Shown piece after piece: positions 9,001 to 18,534 of a stretch of 64,000 bases of DNA (its first letter is position 1; each line of letters begins with the position of its first letter). The DNA comes from Caenorhabditis remanei (taxonomy: Eukaryota; Nematoda; Chromadorea; Rhabditida; Rhabditidae): assembly GCF_010183535.1 (NCBI RefSeq), contig NC_071328.1, positions 2,976,001 to 3,040,000 on the forward strand. Direction: 5' to 3'. A model generated the notes under the pieces. The model searched no databases. It saw nothing but the letters and a program-made list of their open reading frames with translations, and had not been told where the DNA came from. The translations under genes were made by a program, and so were the position numbers.

Positions 9001-11691
9001 CGAAACAATGACACTTGGCAAACTTAAAAACCAGACATTTCTAAACCATGTTTTTTGTAACCGGACGCTTTAAAACCATAACATTCCGAAACTATGACAT
9101 TTGACAACTTTGCCGTTTTGAAACTATGACATTTCGACACTAAAAATGAAAAAAAATCACTGAAAAGTTAGGCTCCAAAGTTAGGTTTCAAATCGTCTTG
9201 TCTGGACCAGAGTTTGGAATTCCGACTTCCGACTTCCGACTTCCGGGCATTTTTTCACTTCCGACTTCCGGATAAGGAAAATCGCTTCCGACTTCCGACT
9301 TCCGGATGAGGAATTTTTCTTCCGACTTCCGTCATTCCATAACTGGAATTTTCGAAAAGTGCATTTCGCAAAAATGCATGGAAAACTGGTCTGAAGGGAC
9401 AGAAAATAGGCTTTTCTTCAGCCAAAAATCAATTTTCCACTGATTTTCGCGAATTTCATGATTTTTCTCTTGGAGTTTTTGAAAGTTTGAGAAAAAATCT
9501 AATTCCAACTTCCGACTTCCGGGCGTTTTTTCACATCCGACTTCCGACTTCCGGATAAGGAAAATCGCTTCCGACTTCCGGATAAGAAAATTTCACTTTC
9601 ATGCAACTCTGGTCTGGACAATCGGCAACTTTGACGCTTCGTAACCATGACATTTCGAAACCAGCCATTTTTAAACCGGACGTTTCGAAATCATGATATT
9701 TAGCAACTGTGACAGTTCGAAACCAGACGTTTTGAAACTATCTAGCAGAGTTGCGCGGAATTCCGGCTTCCAACTTCAGTTTTGAAAATTTTACTTCCGA
9801 CTTCAGTTTTGCAAATTTTACTTCCGACTTCCGTTTTGAAAATTTTACTTCCGACTTCCGTTTTGAAAATTTTACTTCCGACTTCCGTTTTGAAAATTTT
9901 ACTTCCGACTTCCGTTTTGAAAATTTTACTTCCGACTTCCGTCATTCCATAATTGTAGAATTTCCGAAAAGTATATTTTGCAGAAATACAAGGAAAAATG
10001 GTCTAAAAGGACAGAAAATAGGCTTTTCGACAGCCAAAAATCAATTTTCCACTGATTTTTGCGAATTTTATGAACTTTTTCTAGGAGTTTTTGAATCTTT
10101 GTGAAAAAATCTACTTCCGACTTCCGACTTCCGGGCGTTTTTTCCACTTCCGGCTTCCGACTTCCGTTTTCAAAATTTTACTTCCGACTTCCGTTTTAGA
10201 AAAAACTCTTCCGCGCCACTCTGCTATCTAGTTTCAAAACACCATTTCACGTTTGGTGTCGAAATGACATGGTTTCAAAACGTCTCGGTTTCAAAACGTC
10301 CCGCCGCCTATTCGAAATTGTAAAAACAGAATTTTCATTAGTTGTAGAAATGTAAGACTTTCAATGATAGTTTGTGTGAAAATTACCGAATTTTCGATGA
10401 ATTCTGACTGAAAAATTCCCAAAACATATGAATTTTCAGTATAACTATCTCTGAAAATCGCATTTTTCCAGCAAAAGAAAGCACCTTCATACCGTAACGA
10501 AGACACTCAACCTCTCAGTATTCTGAAGTGTCACAAATGTCAACATCTCGTTGGAAAAGCGTACAAAATGAGGTACGTTTTCACGGAAATTTCTGAAAAT
10601 TCCCATTTTTTCTCAATTTCAGAGGAGTCTACTTGCCCCAATTCGCCGTCAAAAACGTCAATTTCGTGGCACAAAACAACGACAACGGAACGGCGACGAA
10701 AGCGCATTGGTCCGGCGTCCAGGATGAGTTGTTCTTCATCGGCGAGGCGACTCAACACGATTTTGTACGGTTTTTTTTGGCGGTTTTTTGTACTTTTTGA
10801 CCGATTTTTATTGCAGGAAATCATGCTGAACGCTCTCGGCAACACTGAGGCGAATATGGACAAGAAGCGAATTCTCGACTTGGATTCGAAGCAACTTATG
10901 AAACTTGTCGAGTCGAAGAGATTGTGAGTTTTGAGAAAATCGCAGCGAGTCAGACGAATCACGCTGCGAACTCGCAAGCTCACAGCTGATATCGAAAATA
11001 CGCTGCGAGTTCGCAAACTCACTGCTGATGTTGGAAATACGCTGCGAGTTTGCAAGCATTTTGAAAAATACGCTGCGAGCACGCAAGCGTTCAAAAAAAA
11101 TACGCTGCGAGTAAACGTAAACTCACTGCGAGCTCGCGAACCTACTGATAGTATGAAGAATAAGCTGCGAGCACGCAGACGTTCTGAAAAATACGCTGCG
11201 AGCTCGCAAGCTCTCTGCTGGTATGAAAAAAATCGCTGCAAGCTCGCAGCGAACACACTAAAAGTACGCTGCGAGCTCGCAAGCAGGGGAAAACTCGCAG
11301 TGAGTTGGAAATAATTCACTGCGAGTTTTAACAAACGAATTGCAGTGAGCAAAACGAAAATTCGCTATAAGTTACGCTGCGAGTTTCGAAAAAACGTAAA
11401 CTCGCAGCGATCACGCAAGCAGACGGCTCGCAGTGAGAACGAACGATTTCACGCTGCCAATACAAAAATTTCGAGTAATCACTCGCTGCTAGTAATCTTA
11501 ACGGCTTGGCGAACGCAGGTGCGTCACTCGCAGCGAGTTTTTTCTTATCTCCCCCCAAACGACCTCAAATTTTCAGCCTTGCAATGAAAGAGAAGAAAGA
11601 GCAGGAGGCACGAATGAAGAGAGCTGAGGATGAGGAAAACGGAGTGGTGCCAACTAACGGATCAACCGAATTCAGTGAGGACGAGGATTGA
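96..11691 (+). CDS. drh-3: DRH-3, RIG-I-like dsRNA helicase (3' part; 5' end outside window)
   Basis: Ten exons: 96-221, 307-489, 1132-1313, 4453-4778, 5817-6088, 7008-7925, 10472-10572, 10623-10764, 10817-10923, 11577-11691 (TGA). About 822 codons are present. The missing 5' part would carry the N-terminal CARD-like domains of the family. Helicase motifs appear in order: Walker A APTGSGKT (about 395), Ia VPKIPLVTQQ, II DEVH (about 4520), III LTAS, IV VIIFVTQR, V ATSVVEEGLD, VI QLVQRRGRARA. The RIG-I-type C-terminal zinc site is split between CAQC in exon 6 and CHKC in exon 7. The tail is acidic (EFSEDED). It matches C. elegans DRH-3 far better than DRH-1/2. By family knowledge DRH-3 works with RNA-dependent RNA polymerases to make 22G small RNAs in the germline. 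All intron phases agree except exon 2, which has one extra A. Introns 3, 5, 6 and 9 are stuffed with repeats. Confidence 0.95.
380..386 (+). other. Frame-breaking A7 run in drh-3 exon 2
   Basis: The frame entering exon 2 and the frame of Walker A differ by one base. Six A would keep the reading EGKNCVII before APTGSGKT; seven are present. Exon 2 is 183 nt, where 182 nt would keep phase with both neighbours. It is either a homopolymer sequencing error or a real disruption. Confidence 0.85.
490..1131 (+). repeat. drh-3 intron 2 with three diverged copies of an intronic repeat
   Basis: The string TTTTAGTG followed by a GAAAACAAGATTT-type word recurs at about 535, 712 and 992. Each copy is followed by a TAAAAATTGYTTAAAA-type word and, in two, by a CTGGCG..GGCGCRTTTCCA word (also at about 632, 828 and 1066). 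Related CTGGCGCGCC words occur at 42.0-42.2 and 53.9 kb. No coding capacity is seen. Confidence 0.55.
2040..3184. mobile_element. 1145-bp palindromic MITE, CAAGGGAA ends, TCA target duplication (PIF/Harbinger-like)
   Basis: Two nearly identical inverted arms (about 2040-2535 and 2691-3184) flank a loop of about 155 bp. The ends are CAAGGGAATGACCCTGAG and its reverse complement. TCA lies on both sides (2037-2039, 3185-3187). A related unfilled stretch of the same intron at about 1400-1470 runs straight from AGCCTGA into GGTCATTTCCGGAC, marking the empty site. Open frames in the arms are shadows of the palindrome. The superfamily call rests on TSD length and form only. Confidence 0.85.
3502..3725. 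mobile_element. Inverted-repeat element with CATAGTTGTC ends
   Basis: It starts CATAGTTGTCAATGCCC and ends GGGTCTTGACAACTATG, with GC-rich sub-ends and an AT-rich centre. A sister copy lies at 45343-45581; partial copies are near 24.3-24.5 and 55.9-56.1 kb. No clear target duplication is visible here. Confidence 0.6.
3746..4435. mobile_element. hAT-like element with CAGAGTTG ends
   Basis: The ends are CAGAGTTGTACGGAAG and CTTCCATGCAACTCTG, with about 190-bp inverted arms. The flanks are ATTCCCCC and ATTCCCAC, an 8-bp duplication with one change. It sits at the 3' end of drh-3 intron 3, eight bases plus the splice acceptor from exon 4. A second element (3958-4254) is nested in its middle. Confidence 0.75.
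3958..4254. mobile_element. Nested GGCCC-rich element with CATAATTGC/GCAAGTATG ends
   Basis: It lies inside the 3746-4435 element. The flanks GAAGTGAG and GAAGTGAA form an 8-bp duplication with one mismatch. The interior carries runs of GGCCCG and its complement near each end. Confidence 0.65.
5517..5632. repeat. Short palindrome, TTACAACYGCGCTC family
   Basis: An imperfect hairpin of about 115 bp in drh-3 intron 4 with arms CTTACAACCGCGCTCTACCG and CGGTGGAGCGCAGTTGTAAG around a GAGACTCAGAGAAA centre. Related copies: about 13662-13748, 44150-44265, 45833-45950 and 46608-46720. Confidence 0.7.
6241..6830 (+). repeat. TTTACG minisatellite in drh-3 intron 5
   Basis: A tandem array of variable units built on TGTAGATTTACG, roughly 20-25 bp apart, with a longer unit that repeats TTTACGCTTGTTAAATGTGG about five times. 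It gives spurious repetitive open frames. It is an intronic minisatellite, not a CRISPR: the spacers are not unique and the host is a eukaryote. Confidence 0.85.
8054..8647. mobile_element. hAT-like element, CAGACTTG ends, exact 8-bp duplication
   Basis: It starts CAGACTTGCAAAATATCGGC and ends CCCGTTGCAAGTCTG. CTGAAAAC occurs immediately on both sides (8046-8053 and 8648-8655). A second CAGACTTGTCACGGG start at about 8188 and repeated TATCGATATGTAAAAAC words show that another copy has inserted or recombined inside it. Confidence 0.8.
9208..9611. mobile_element. hAT-like CAGAGTTG element with GGAAGT minisatellite
   Basis: GTCTGGAC is duplicated exactly on both sides (9200-9207, 9612-9619). 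The ends are CAGAGTTTGGAATTCCGAC and TTCATGCAACTCTG. The interior has blocks of ACTTCCG units. A short 65-bp relative with the same ends, lacking a clear duplication, lies at 8908-8972. Confidence 0.85.
9746..10223. mobile_element. hAT-like CAGAGTTG element with GGAAGT minisatellite
   Basis: CTATCTAG is duplicated exactly (9738-9745, 10224-10231). The ends are CAGAGTTGCGCGGAATTCC and TTCCGCGCCACTCTG. The left part holds six regular units of ACTTCCGACTTCCGTTTTG plus AAAATTTT, the source of repetitive open frames on both strands. Confidence 0.9.
10930..11545 (+). repeat. GCTGCGAG degenerate array in drh-3 intron 9
   Basis: About twenty irregularly spaced copies of ACGCTGCGAGYTCGCAAGC in direct order fill the last intron between exons 10817-10923 and 11577-11691. 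Each unit is partly self-complementary (GCGAGC/GCTCGC). The open frames here are by-products of the array. Confidence 0.75.
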
Positions 11692-12343
11692 TTGGATGAT
11701 TATCATTTAATTCCCCGCTTTATATATGCCTTGCCTTTATTTGTTTTATTAATGATTTCATTCCCTCTCCGAATATGATACTGCTGGTTATAAAATTACA
11801 GATCTTGTGAATTTTTCAGAATTTTCTCTTTAAATATGTATGACATCACCCACTTGAATTACAGAAAACATATTTTGGTTAGTTGTTTAGAAGAACAAGG
11901 AAAGTAAACATCGTAATTTTAGGGTCACATGTTTAATTTTGACTTGAAATTCAGTCTCCGCCCCCCTAAAAACATAAATTTCAAGTTTTCCGGACGATTT
12001 AAGTACAGTAACCGGTTGTTTTGGGCGCGGAGTCGAACTTTGCGTTGGAGCGCGTTTGCTTAATTTTTTAAAAGTTTTTTTCCTACATTAAAGTTTGAAT
12101 AACAGCCCTTCACCGAAATCTCAAGAAATTTTTTCGAGTCGCGTTGCGTGCGCGTCGCGGTTCATATTGCCTGCGCTTCAAACGATACGACAAATAAACG
12201 TAAAACTCTTGGCAACCAAGGTTGAGAATGCACTTAAATCGCGCAAAAAATTTTGTACAATTACCAAAATCTTACAGTGACCAAGACCTACACTGACCAA
12301 ATATTACACTGACATTTCCGCATTGGGCGGAGCTTCATGTAAC

Positions 12344-13554
12344 CATACTTGCAAACCGGACCGACCCGGGCTGGCTCGTAACTCGCTTCAAACTCAATGT
12401 TATGAGCTGAAAAATATACCAAAATGTAGACCTCGACGAGTTCTATGTCTACACGGTCTCCCAGACTCCGAGTAAGAACTGCAAGGAAATTTTCGATCTC
12501 CCCTCACGAAACAAAAAATTTGAGAAATTGGCAGGTCTAAAAGTGAATTTTTTAAATTTTTGGCGTAAAGCTAAAGATGAAAAAGCCACTTCAATAAAGG
12601 TTAATGTGATGAATACATCAAGAAAAAACAATTATTTTTCTAAAAACCATGATATCATGTCTTTTGAGTATTGCATTTTATAATTTTACACAAAATTTAT
12701 TGGCGAATTCTCCGCTTCAACCTGTATCCAGCTCTCTATTTCTTGACGTTTCCACCTCTATTATAGCTCAAAAAATCCGCAATAAATAGATCTTGATTTA
12801 TTATGGATGGGTCACTTTTTTGCCGAATAAGTTTCGAGAAATAATGGAAAAACCGATTTTTCAGGCCAAAACTTCGATCTGTATCAGGGCCTTTATTTTC
12901 GTTCCAAACATAGTTTTCTTTTTTCAGAAATGGTGCTTTTGCCTTTCTCGTTATTTGTTATGGACAATTTTCACTTTTTATTTCCTTTATTGTTCGTAAT
13001 TTGAATAAAATCAAAATTTTCAGTCGAAAAATTAATTTAAAAATTATTTTTGACTACTGTAGCGCGCGGCCTTTGCGCTCCACTGAGAACTTTTGCTTGC
13101 AGTTGTTTTTCGGGGTTTGGGAGACTGTGGTCTATGATATAATTTGGGCCGGATGGCTATTAATATGTCGCGGGCCGGGAAAAAGTGCCAAAAAAAACGC
13201 GAAAATGGCCAAAAAAGTCATTCTAGCCCGGTCCGCGACACATTAACGAATATCCCTCCGGCCCGTATTATATCAGTGACATAGAACTCGTCGAGATCAG
13301 AGTTGTGCGGAAGTGATTTTTTCTAAAACGGAAGTTTAGACCATTTTTCCTTGTATTTCTGCAAAATTTATTTTTCGGAAATTCCACAATTATGGGATGT
13401 CGGAAGTCGGAAGTAAAATTTTCAAAACGGAAGTCGGAATCCGGAAGTCGGAAGTCGGAATTCCGCGCAACTCTGGTCGAGATCTACATTTTGGTATATT
13501 TTTCAGCTCATGATAATGCGTTTGAAGCGAGTTACGGCCCGGTTTGTAAGTATG
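12344..13554. mobile_element. Palindromic CATACTTG element interrupted by two insertions
   Basis: It starts CATACTTGCAAACCGGACCG and ends CCGGTTTGTAAGTATG. Its arms match the 300-370-bp palindromes listed at 22373, 22934, 26953, 29905, 38718 and 58999. The centre is split by a CACGGTCTCCCAG-ended segment (about 12453-13124), and the right arm by the CAGAGTTG element at 13298-13475. No convincing outer duplication is found. Confidence 0.65.
13298..13475. mobile_element. hAT-like CAGAGTTG element nested in a CATACTTG palindrome
   Basis: GTCGAGAT is duplicated exactly (13290-13297, 13476-13483). Removing the element and one copy restores the CTCGTCGAGATCTACATT arm sequence seen in the other palindromes. 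The ends are CAGAGTTGTGCGG and CCGCGCAACTCTG. Confidence 0.9.
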
Positions 13555-13759
13555 AATATGACCGCTTTCCGCCATTTCAAAAACCGCATTTCGCTCCACT
13601 CTGCCTGTGCGACGGAGCGCATTTTCAAGGCCTTACGATGGTGTATAAGCTCTGGACAGTTCGTTACAACTGCGCTCCACCGAAATTCCGTTTTTCTCTG
13701 AGTCTCTCAATTTTGCACACAATTCTCTTCGGTTACGGTAGAGCGCGAAAGGCTTTTTC

Positions 13760-15210
13760 GACAATAAAACAGTTTTCATCCAAATAAAAAAAAGTATGAA
13801 TGTCACTTTTTCCAATTTCCCATCATCATAACCCCATTATTCCCAAACACACAAATGTTTCTCTTTTCACTTCTCTTTTCACTTTTCCAACGGTGTCACA
13901 AGTTCTATTCATTTGACCACCACTCGACACCTCTTCCATTTCTTTCTGTTCTCTCTCCGTATCCTCTGTTTGAAATCTCTCTTCCAAAGAGAGACCTGTT
14001 TTCAATTGTTGTTCCCTCCGTCCCTCCCTCTCCACCAGACACAACAACCTGAATGACCTCGTCGGAGGAAGAGGAGAAGACACTTCCGAATTGTCTTCGT
14101 TTCGATTCTCATTTTCGAAATTATTGATTGAGTTTCTTCTGTTTCATCTCGTGGCAATGAAAAACTGACTTTTTTTGAAAAATTTCGAATCTATAGCTTC
14201 CAAATGATGTTAGCCTTGTAAGATATCAGAGCTTTGTCTCACATGTCTAAGTTTTGAATATATTAATGATCAAAACCAGGGCTACATTTTTGTAGTTGAC
14301 AGTTTTTTGATAGCTCTTTACGCTTTTGAGATATAAAGGATTTCAGTTTCCTATTGCACGGAAATCGGTCAACTTTGAACGCCCATCACGGTCTCCCCAA
14401 TAGACTATGTTACTCAAATTTATATTTACTGTGTAGATCAAAAAACGATCTTTATTTTTCTAGTTGACAGTTTTTTGATAGCTCATCACGCTTTTGAGAT
14501 ACAGGCGCTCAAAGTCAGCGGTCAAAAGAAGGGCGAGAGAGCGTGCGAAACGAGGAGGGTCTCTCGCTTCTCTGCGTCTCCCCCTCTCTCCCTCGCGCTG
14601 TTCTCCAGGTGCATATCTTCAAAGGCGCATATCTCGAAAACGTGAATAGCTATTAAAAAGTTGTCAACTACAAAAATAGAGATCTAGGTTTGATCTGCAC
14701 AACCGATATAGTTATAAAGCTATTGAACAGCAGAGTGCATTTTTATGGGCTCGCAAAGTTTGGCGATTTTCACTAAAAATCTCAAAGTTTTGAATTTATT
14801 AGGCCTCTCTTTTTGGAGTCGACTCTAGTACGTTTTTGGTAAACCAGGTTTGTGTGAATCCGACCCTCATTTTGTTGTGATCTACACATCGAAATCCGAG
14901 AAATTCTCCTCTTTTCCCCCTTTTCCCCTAATTAAGCCCCCCTTTCCTTTCTCTTTCTTTCTTTATTCCTTCTTTCCGTCGCCCATGACAACATGCTCAT
15001 TCACGTGTGCTCTTTTCCTCTTTTTCTCTGCACTCTCTCCACCTACCCCTACTCTCTCATCTCTCCCTACATTCCCTTGTTTCTTATGGTTGAATACTTA
15101 ACCAATGAACCCTATCCATTCAAAAATTTCGAGCCGGCCATCGTGGGGTACTGACAATTTTTTTTCTTCGAAATTTTGAAAAATCTTTTAAAAATCCATT
15201 TTTGCAGAGA
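13760..15210. other. Intergenic, pyrimidine-rich upstream region with one palindromic repeat
   Basis: CT-rich blocks lie at about 13850-14040 and 14880-15100, typical of DNA upstream of nematode genes, here ahead of the 15218 gene. Between them, about 14265-14710, is a palindromic repeat with CACGCTTTTGAGATA and GCGCATATCTCGAAAACGTG arms. An ATG-started frame at 14053 (17 codons) has no visible donor and is not called. Confidence 0.5.
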
Positions 15211-15217
15211 AATCCGA

Positions 15218-16832
15218 ATGTTGGATCCCCGTGAAACGTTCGAAAAATACGAGCGTCGATCTCCCCACCCACCGGTGGTAAGCGAGCGGAGAGAGTACAT
15301 CTCGTGTGAATATCGACGGGAGCCAGTTGAGCAGAGTAAGTTTTTTTTCTTCTAGAAATCAGGTTTCCCGTTGTCTAAAACGCAAAAGAAATATACCATT
15401 GTGATCAGTAAAAAAAGCAAAAAAGATTGGCAGGGAGAAAAAATCGAACCCTGGTCGCTAGTTTGGTGGTCAGATGTGTTACCGGTTGCGCCATGAGACC
15501 CCAGGATGAAGAGCTATGTAGAAACGGCGGCGCCGCCACCGCCCACCATCACTGTTATCACCACCCTCGCCGCCGCGCTTCTCTTCCGCACCTATAGCTT
15601 ACCTGGTAAGGAGTCTGGCCGCCAAACTAACAACCAGGGTTCGATTCCTCTTTCCTCCTATTCTTTTTTGCTTTTTGTAACGAGCATAATGGTATATTCT
15701 ATTTGGCTGGAAAGTGATTTTTAAGCTGTTTTTGCTATCACAATTCCTTTTTCTTCAAAGTTTTTGGAAATTTTTCTGGAAATTCTTACAGGCCGTCCCA
15801 GCTCCATCCTCCGGAACTCTAATGTTCACTCTTATCAACAAGACAGGGACAGAGAACACGCTCGTTTGGCGTGTGAATACAAAAGAGAACCGCAACCGGA
15901 ACAAGGTAAGGAATGAGTTTGAAAGCGCGCTCCACCGATTATATTAAGAAAAAAACTGGAGCAGCGTGATTGCCTAGAATCGAACTCTTTGATTACCTGA
16001 AAATCAACTTTCAGGACAACTTGCATGTGAACTCCGCGCCCGGCCATCCACCACTATCACCACTTTTTTGCCGGAGAATACCAAGAGGAAATGTAATCGA
16101 TTTTTGATCTACAATTGAAATCAAACAAATAATCCGGAAACAACTCAAAAATTAAAAAAAGAGAAACAAACAAAATCTGAAAAAAATATTTTGAAAATTT
16201 TGAAAAATTACTCAACTTTGAGAGCCCGCCATGGTCTCATTTATTGTCAGAGCACTACAAATTTATATGCATTTTGTAGATCAAATATTGATCTTCATTT
16301 TTGTAGTTGACACCTTTTTGATAGCTATTCACGCTTTTGAGATATGCGCACTTAAAGATGGGCGGTCCAGCGCCGATGGAGTTGGCGAGGCGAGAGACGC
16401 AGAGAAACGAGACACCCTCCTCGTTTCGCACACTCTCTCGCCTCCCAATATTTAAAGGCGCATATCTCGAAAGCGTGAAGAGCTATCAAAAAACTGTCAA
16501 CTTGAAAAATAAAGACCTAGTTTTGATCTACACAGTAAATATAATTTTGAGTAATTTAGACAATAAGGGAAACCAAAAACTTTCATTTCTTAAAACCATT
16601 TATAGCTAGAAAAACACTATCAACTACAAAAATATAGCCCCGGTTTTGATCTACAACATATCCAAAAATTAGATTTGTGAGACAGAACTTTGATTTGTTA
16701 CTTATGTTCAAAAATTAAATCTATTTTTCAGTACCACTCGGATGGATTGTCGGAATCGCTGTATGCATTCCAGTCCTCATTATCATCATTGTTTTTGCTG
16801 CTGTCTGGCTTCAAGAAGTTGGATTCATTTAA
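15218..16832 (+). CDS. Small single-pass membrane protein, unknown function
   Basis: Four exons: 15218-15335, 15792-15905, 16015-16092, 16732-16832 (TAA), 136 aa, every junction in phase 1. The ATG lies ten bases behind a TTTTTGCAG site that could accept a spliced leader. The first 100 residues are charged and repetitive: CEYRREP, CEYKREP and CELRARP recur, one per exon, so the exons look like duplicated modules. There follows a Ser/Thr-rich stretch and a hydrophobic helix (about residues 105-127, GWIVGIAVCIPVLIIIIVFA) just before the stop. With no signal peptide at this start it would be a tail-anchored-like protein, or upstream exons are missing. I do not recognise a family. Introns 1 and 3 hold repeats. 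Tandem AATAAA words follow at 16970. Confidence 0.7.
15391..15698. mobile_element. Foldback element with tRNA-like arms (copy 1)
   Basis: It lies in intron 1 of the 15218 gene. The left arm read on the minus strand and the right arm read on the plus strand both run A-box-like (TGGCGCAACCGG; left), a CTGRCC..AAACTA middle, then B-box GGTTCGAT, then a T-rich tail. The arms point outward from a GC-rich centre of CCGCC/GGCGG. The ends are ATATACCATT and AATGGTATAT. A second copy lies at about 62530-62826. Confidence 0.75.
16205..16560. repeat. Palindromic GCATATCTCGAAAGCGTG family copy
   Basis: In intron 3 of the 15218 gene. Arms with TTGTAGTTGACA and TGATAGCTATTCACGCTTT on the left, and their complements on the right, around GAGAGACGCAGAGAAACGAG. 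Other copies: about 14265-14710, 36430-36760, 37290-37575, 53260-53640, 60135-60450, 60660-60910, 61330-61720 and 63215-63570. Confidence 0.7.
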
Positions 16833-16969
16833 CAATTTCAATGAGTTCAAAACTCTATATATATCGGGTACATTCCCCTTCAAGATAATCTGTTTTATCC
16901 GCCCAACTCACTGCCTTTTAATAATTCATTCCATTTTCTGTAATCACTTTCTGTGCATCTCACTCCCGA

Positions 16970-16980
16970 AATAAAATAAA
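16970..16980 (+). promoter_or_regulatory. Polyadenylation signal
   Basis: Overlapping AATAAA words about 140 bases after the stop of the 15218 gene, on the same strand. Confidence 0.55.
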
Positions 16981-17127
16981 TGAATCGTGTTTTTTTGTCA
17001 TTTGAATTCAAATGCGCTCTGTTGCACGCGTGGTGAGACCCAAGTATCATTAGGTCAGTACTGTAGGTCGAATGTAATGATAAACAGACAGCCCAAAAAG
17101 AAAGGACTGCTGTGGCATAGTTGTCAT

Positions 17128-17607
17128 CAGAGTTGTGCGGATGGGATTTTTTCTAAAACGGAAGTCGGAAGTCGGAAATGATTATTCTTATCCGGAAGTC
17201 GGAAGCCGGAAATGTAAAAACGGCCGGAAGTCGGAAGTTGGAAGTTGGAAGTCGGAAGTCGGAAGTTGGAAGTCGGAAGTAGATTTTTTTCGCAAATATT
17301 CCAAATTCCAAGAGAAAAATCATAAAACTCGCTAAAATCATTGAAAAATTGGTTTTTGGCTGTCGAAAAACCTATTTTCTGTCCTGTTTGACCATTTTTT
17401 TCATGTATTTCTGCGAAATGTATTCTTCCACAGTTTTGGAATGACGGAAGTCGGAAGTAATATTCCTTATCCGGAAGTCGGAAGTCGGGAGTAAAACTCC
17501 TTATCCGGAAGTCGGAAGTCGGGAGTAAAACTCCTTATCCGGAAGTCGGAAGTCGGAAGTAAAACTCCTTATATGGAAGTCGGAAGTCGGAATTCCGCGC
17601 AACTCTG
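17128..17607. mobile_element. hAT-like CAGAGTTG element with GGAAGT minisatellite
   Basis: GTTGTCAT is duplicated exactly (17120-17127, 17608-17615). The ends are CAGAGTTGTGCGGATGGG and TTCCGCGCAACTCTG. Internal blocks of CGGAAGT alternate with CTCCTTATC spacers. The sequence shared with the copies at 9208 and 9746 includes a unique AT-rich core with CATGTATTTCTGC-like words. Confidence 0.9.
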
Positions 17608-17614
17608 GTTGTCA

Positions 17615-18040
17615 TCATCTATTAGATTTCCCATGGAGATAAGTGAAGAACAATGAGAACAGGAGTCACACCTGTCTGCATGAATTTTTTTTTTTTTTTG
17701 CTCTATCGATATATCATCTATTAGATTTTCCAGAAGATAAGTGACAGGTGCGCGGCAGAGAACAAGGAACACAGACCGAGTTTTTCACATGATTTCATTT
17801 TTCCTCTCGGATGAATTTGAATGCTCCGATCTGGAATAGATAAGAGTCATGTAGACAAGGTGTGAACGCGAAAATCAATAACTTATGTAAAAAAGTCGGT
17901 GTGTGTACGCCTGACACTTATCTTCCTGGAAAATCTAATATATATATATCGATAGAGCAAAAACAAATCGACAGGTGTGAACGGAAGGCCGGTGTTTCTC
18001 ATTGTTCTTCACTTATCTCCATGGGAAATCTAATAGATGA
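17615..18040. repeat. Foldback repeat with TCATCTATTAG ends
   Basis: Inverted arms: TCATCTATTAGATTTCCCAT at the left and ATGGGAAATCTAATAGATGA at the right, each also holding a TATCGATAGAGCAAAAA-type word and an ACAGGTGTGA-type word. It directly follows the CAGAGTTG element's right duplication, so that element inserted next to this one. Confidence 0.7.
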
Positions 18041-18220
18041 AGACAAACAGGACACGCCCCCCAGTCCTAATAAGGTCAGTCTGGTGAAATACAGTCAGTT
18101 GTCCTTTCTCTTCCATACCGAACACTTTTTTCTTGGGCTCTCTGGTTTTCATTGCATTCGACCCGTTTATAACTCTTTATATTTCTTTATTGATTCCTTC
18201 GATTTCTCATTTTCAAATTA

Positions 18221-18321
18221 ATGAACAAATTTTCGGCACGACTAACTGCTACAACGATCCGGTACAGGACATTGCTGCAACACACCAATGAGACAACAAA
18301 GGGGATGGACACGAAAATAAG
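18221..18321 (+). CDS. Possible isolated exon of an unknown gene
   Basis: An ATG-started coding-like stretch, beginning MNKFSARLTATT and about 33 codons long, ends at a GTGAGT donor. I find no downstream exon that continues it. It could be a remnant of the retroelement-like material that follows. Weak call. Confidence 0.2.
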
Positions 18322-18534
18322 GTGAGTAACGGGCACCCGAAGAAGTGAATCTTAGATCTAGATTAAAGTAAACTTCTTCTCCTTAAAATTCTTAAAATTC
18401 TAAAAATTTATTTAAAATTCTTAACTAATTAGGGTCAGGAGTTGGAGGAACATGGGACAGACTGCACTCGCGGTCCTCCACGCATGCCTCTCCTTTAAAT
18501 TCTTAAAATTCTAAAAATTTATTTAAAATTCTTA

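Larger units (their letters stand above)
8648..10315. repeat. Degenerate GAAAC-word array (drh-3 intron 6) split by CAGAGTTG elements
   Basis: Outside the inserted elements the sequence is a loose array of words such as AACCAGACATTTCGAAAC and GGCAACTTTGACG in direct order, ending with GTTTCAAAACGTCTCGG repeats in the opposite sense. Similar words occur near 50.06 kb. No gene is seen. Confidence 0.55.

Noticed and set aside
9742..10104. Open frames on both strands coding for repeated TEVGSKIF / DFRFENFTS peptides
   Set aside because: They are translations of the ACTTCCGACTTCCG array inside a transposon, open because the unit length is a multiple of three.
15960..16020. A third tRNA-like arm in intron 2 of the 15218 gene
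   Set aside because: GAGTTCGATTC resembles a B box and a 5-bp anticodon-like stem exists, but the T stem does not pair and there is no inverted partner.
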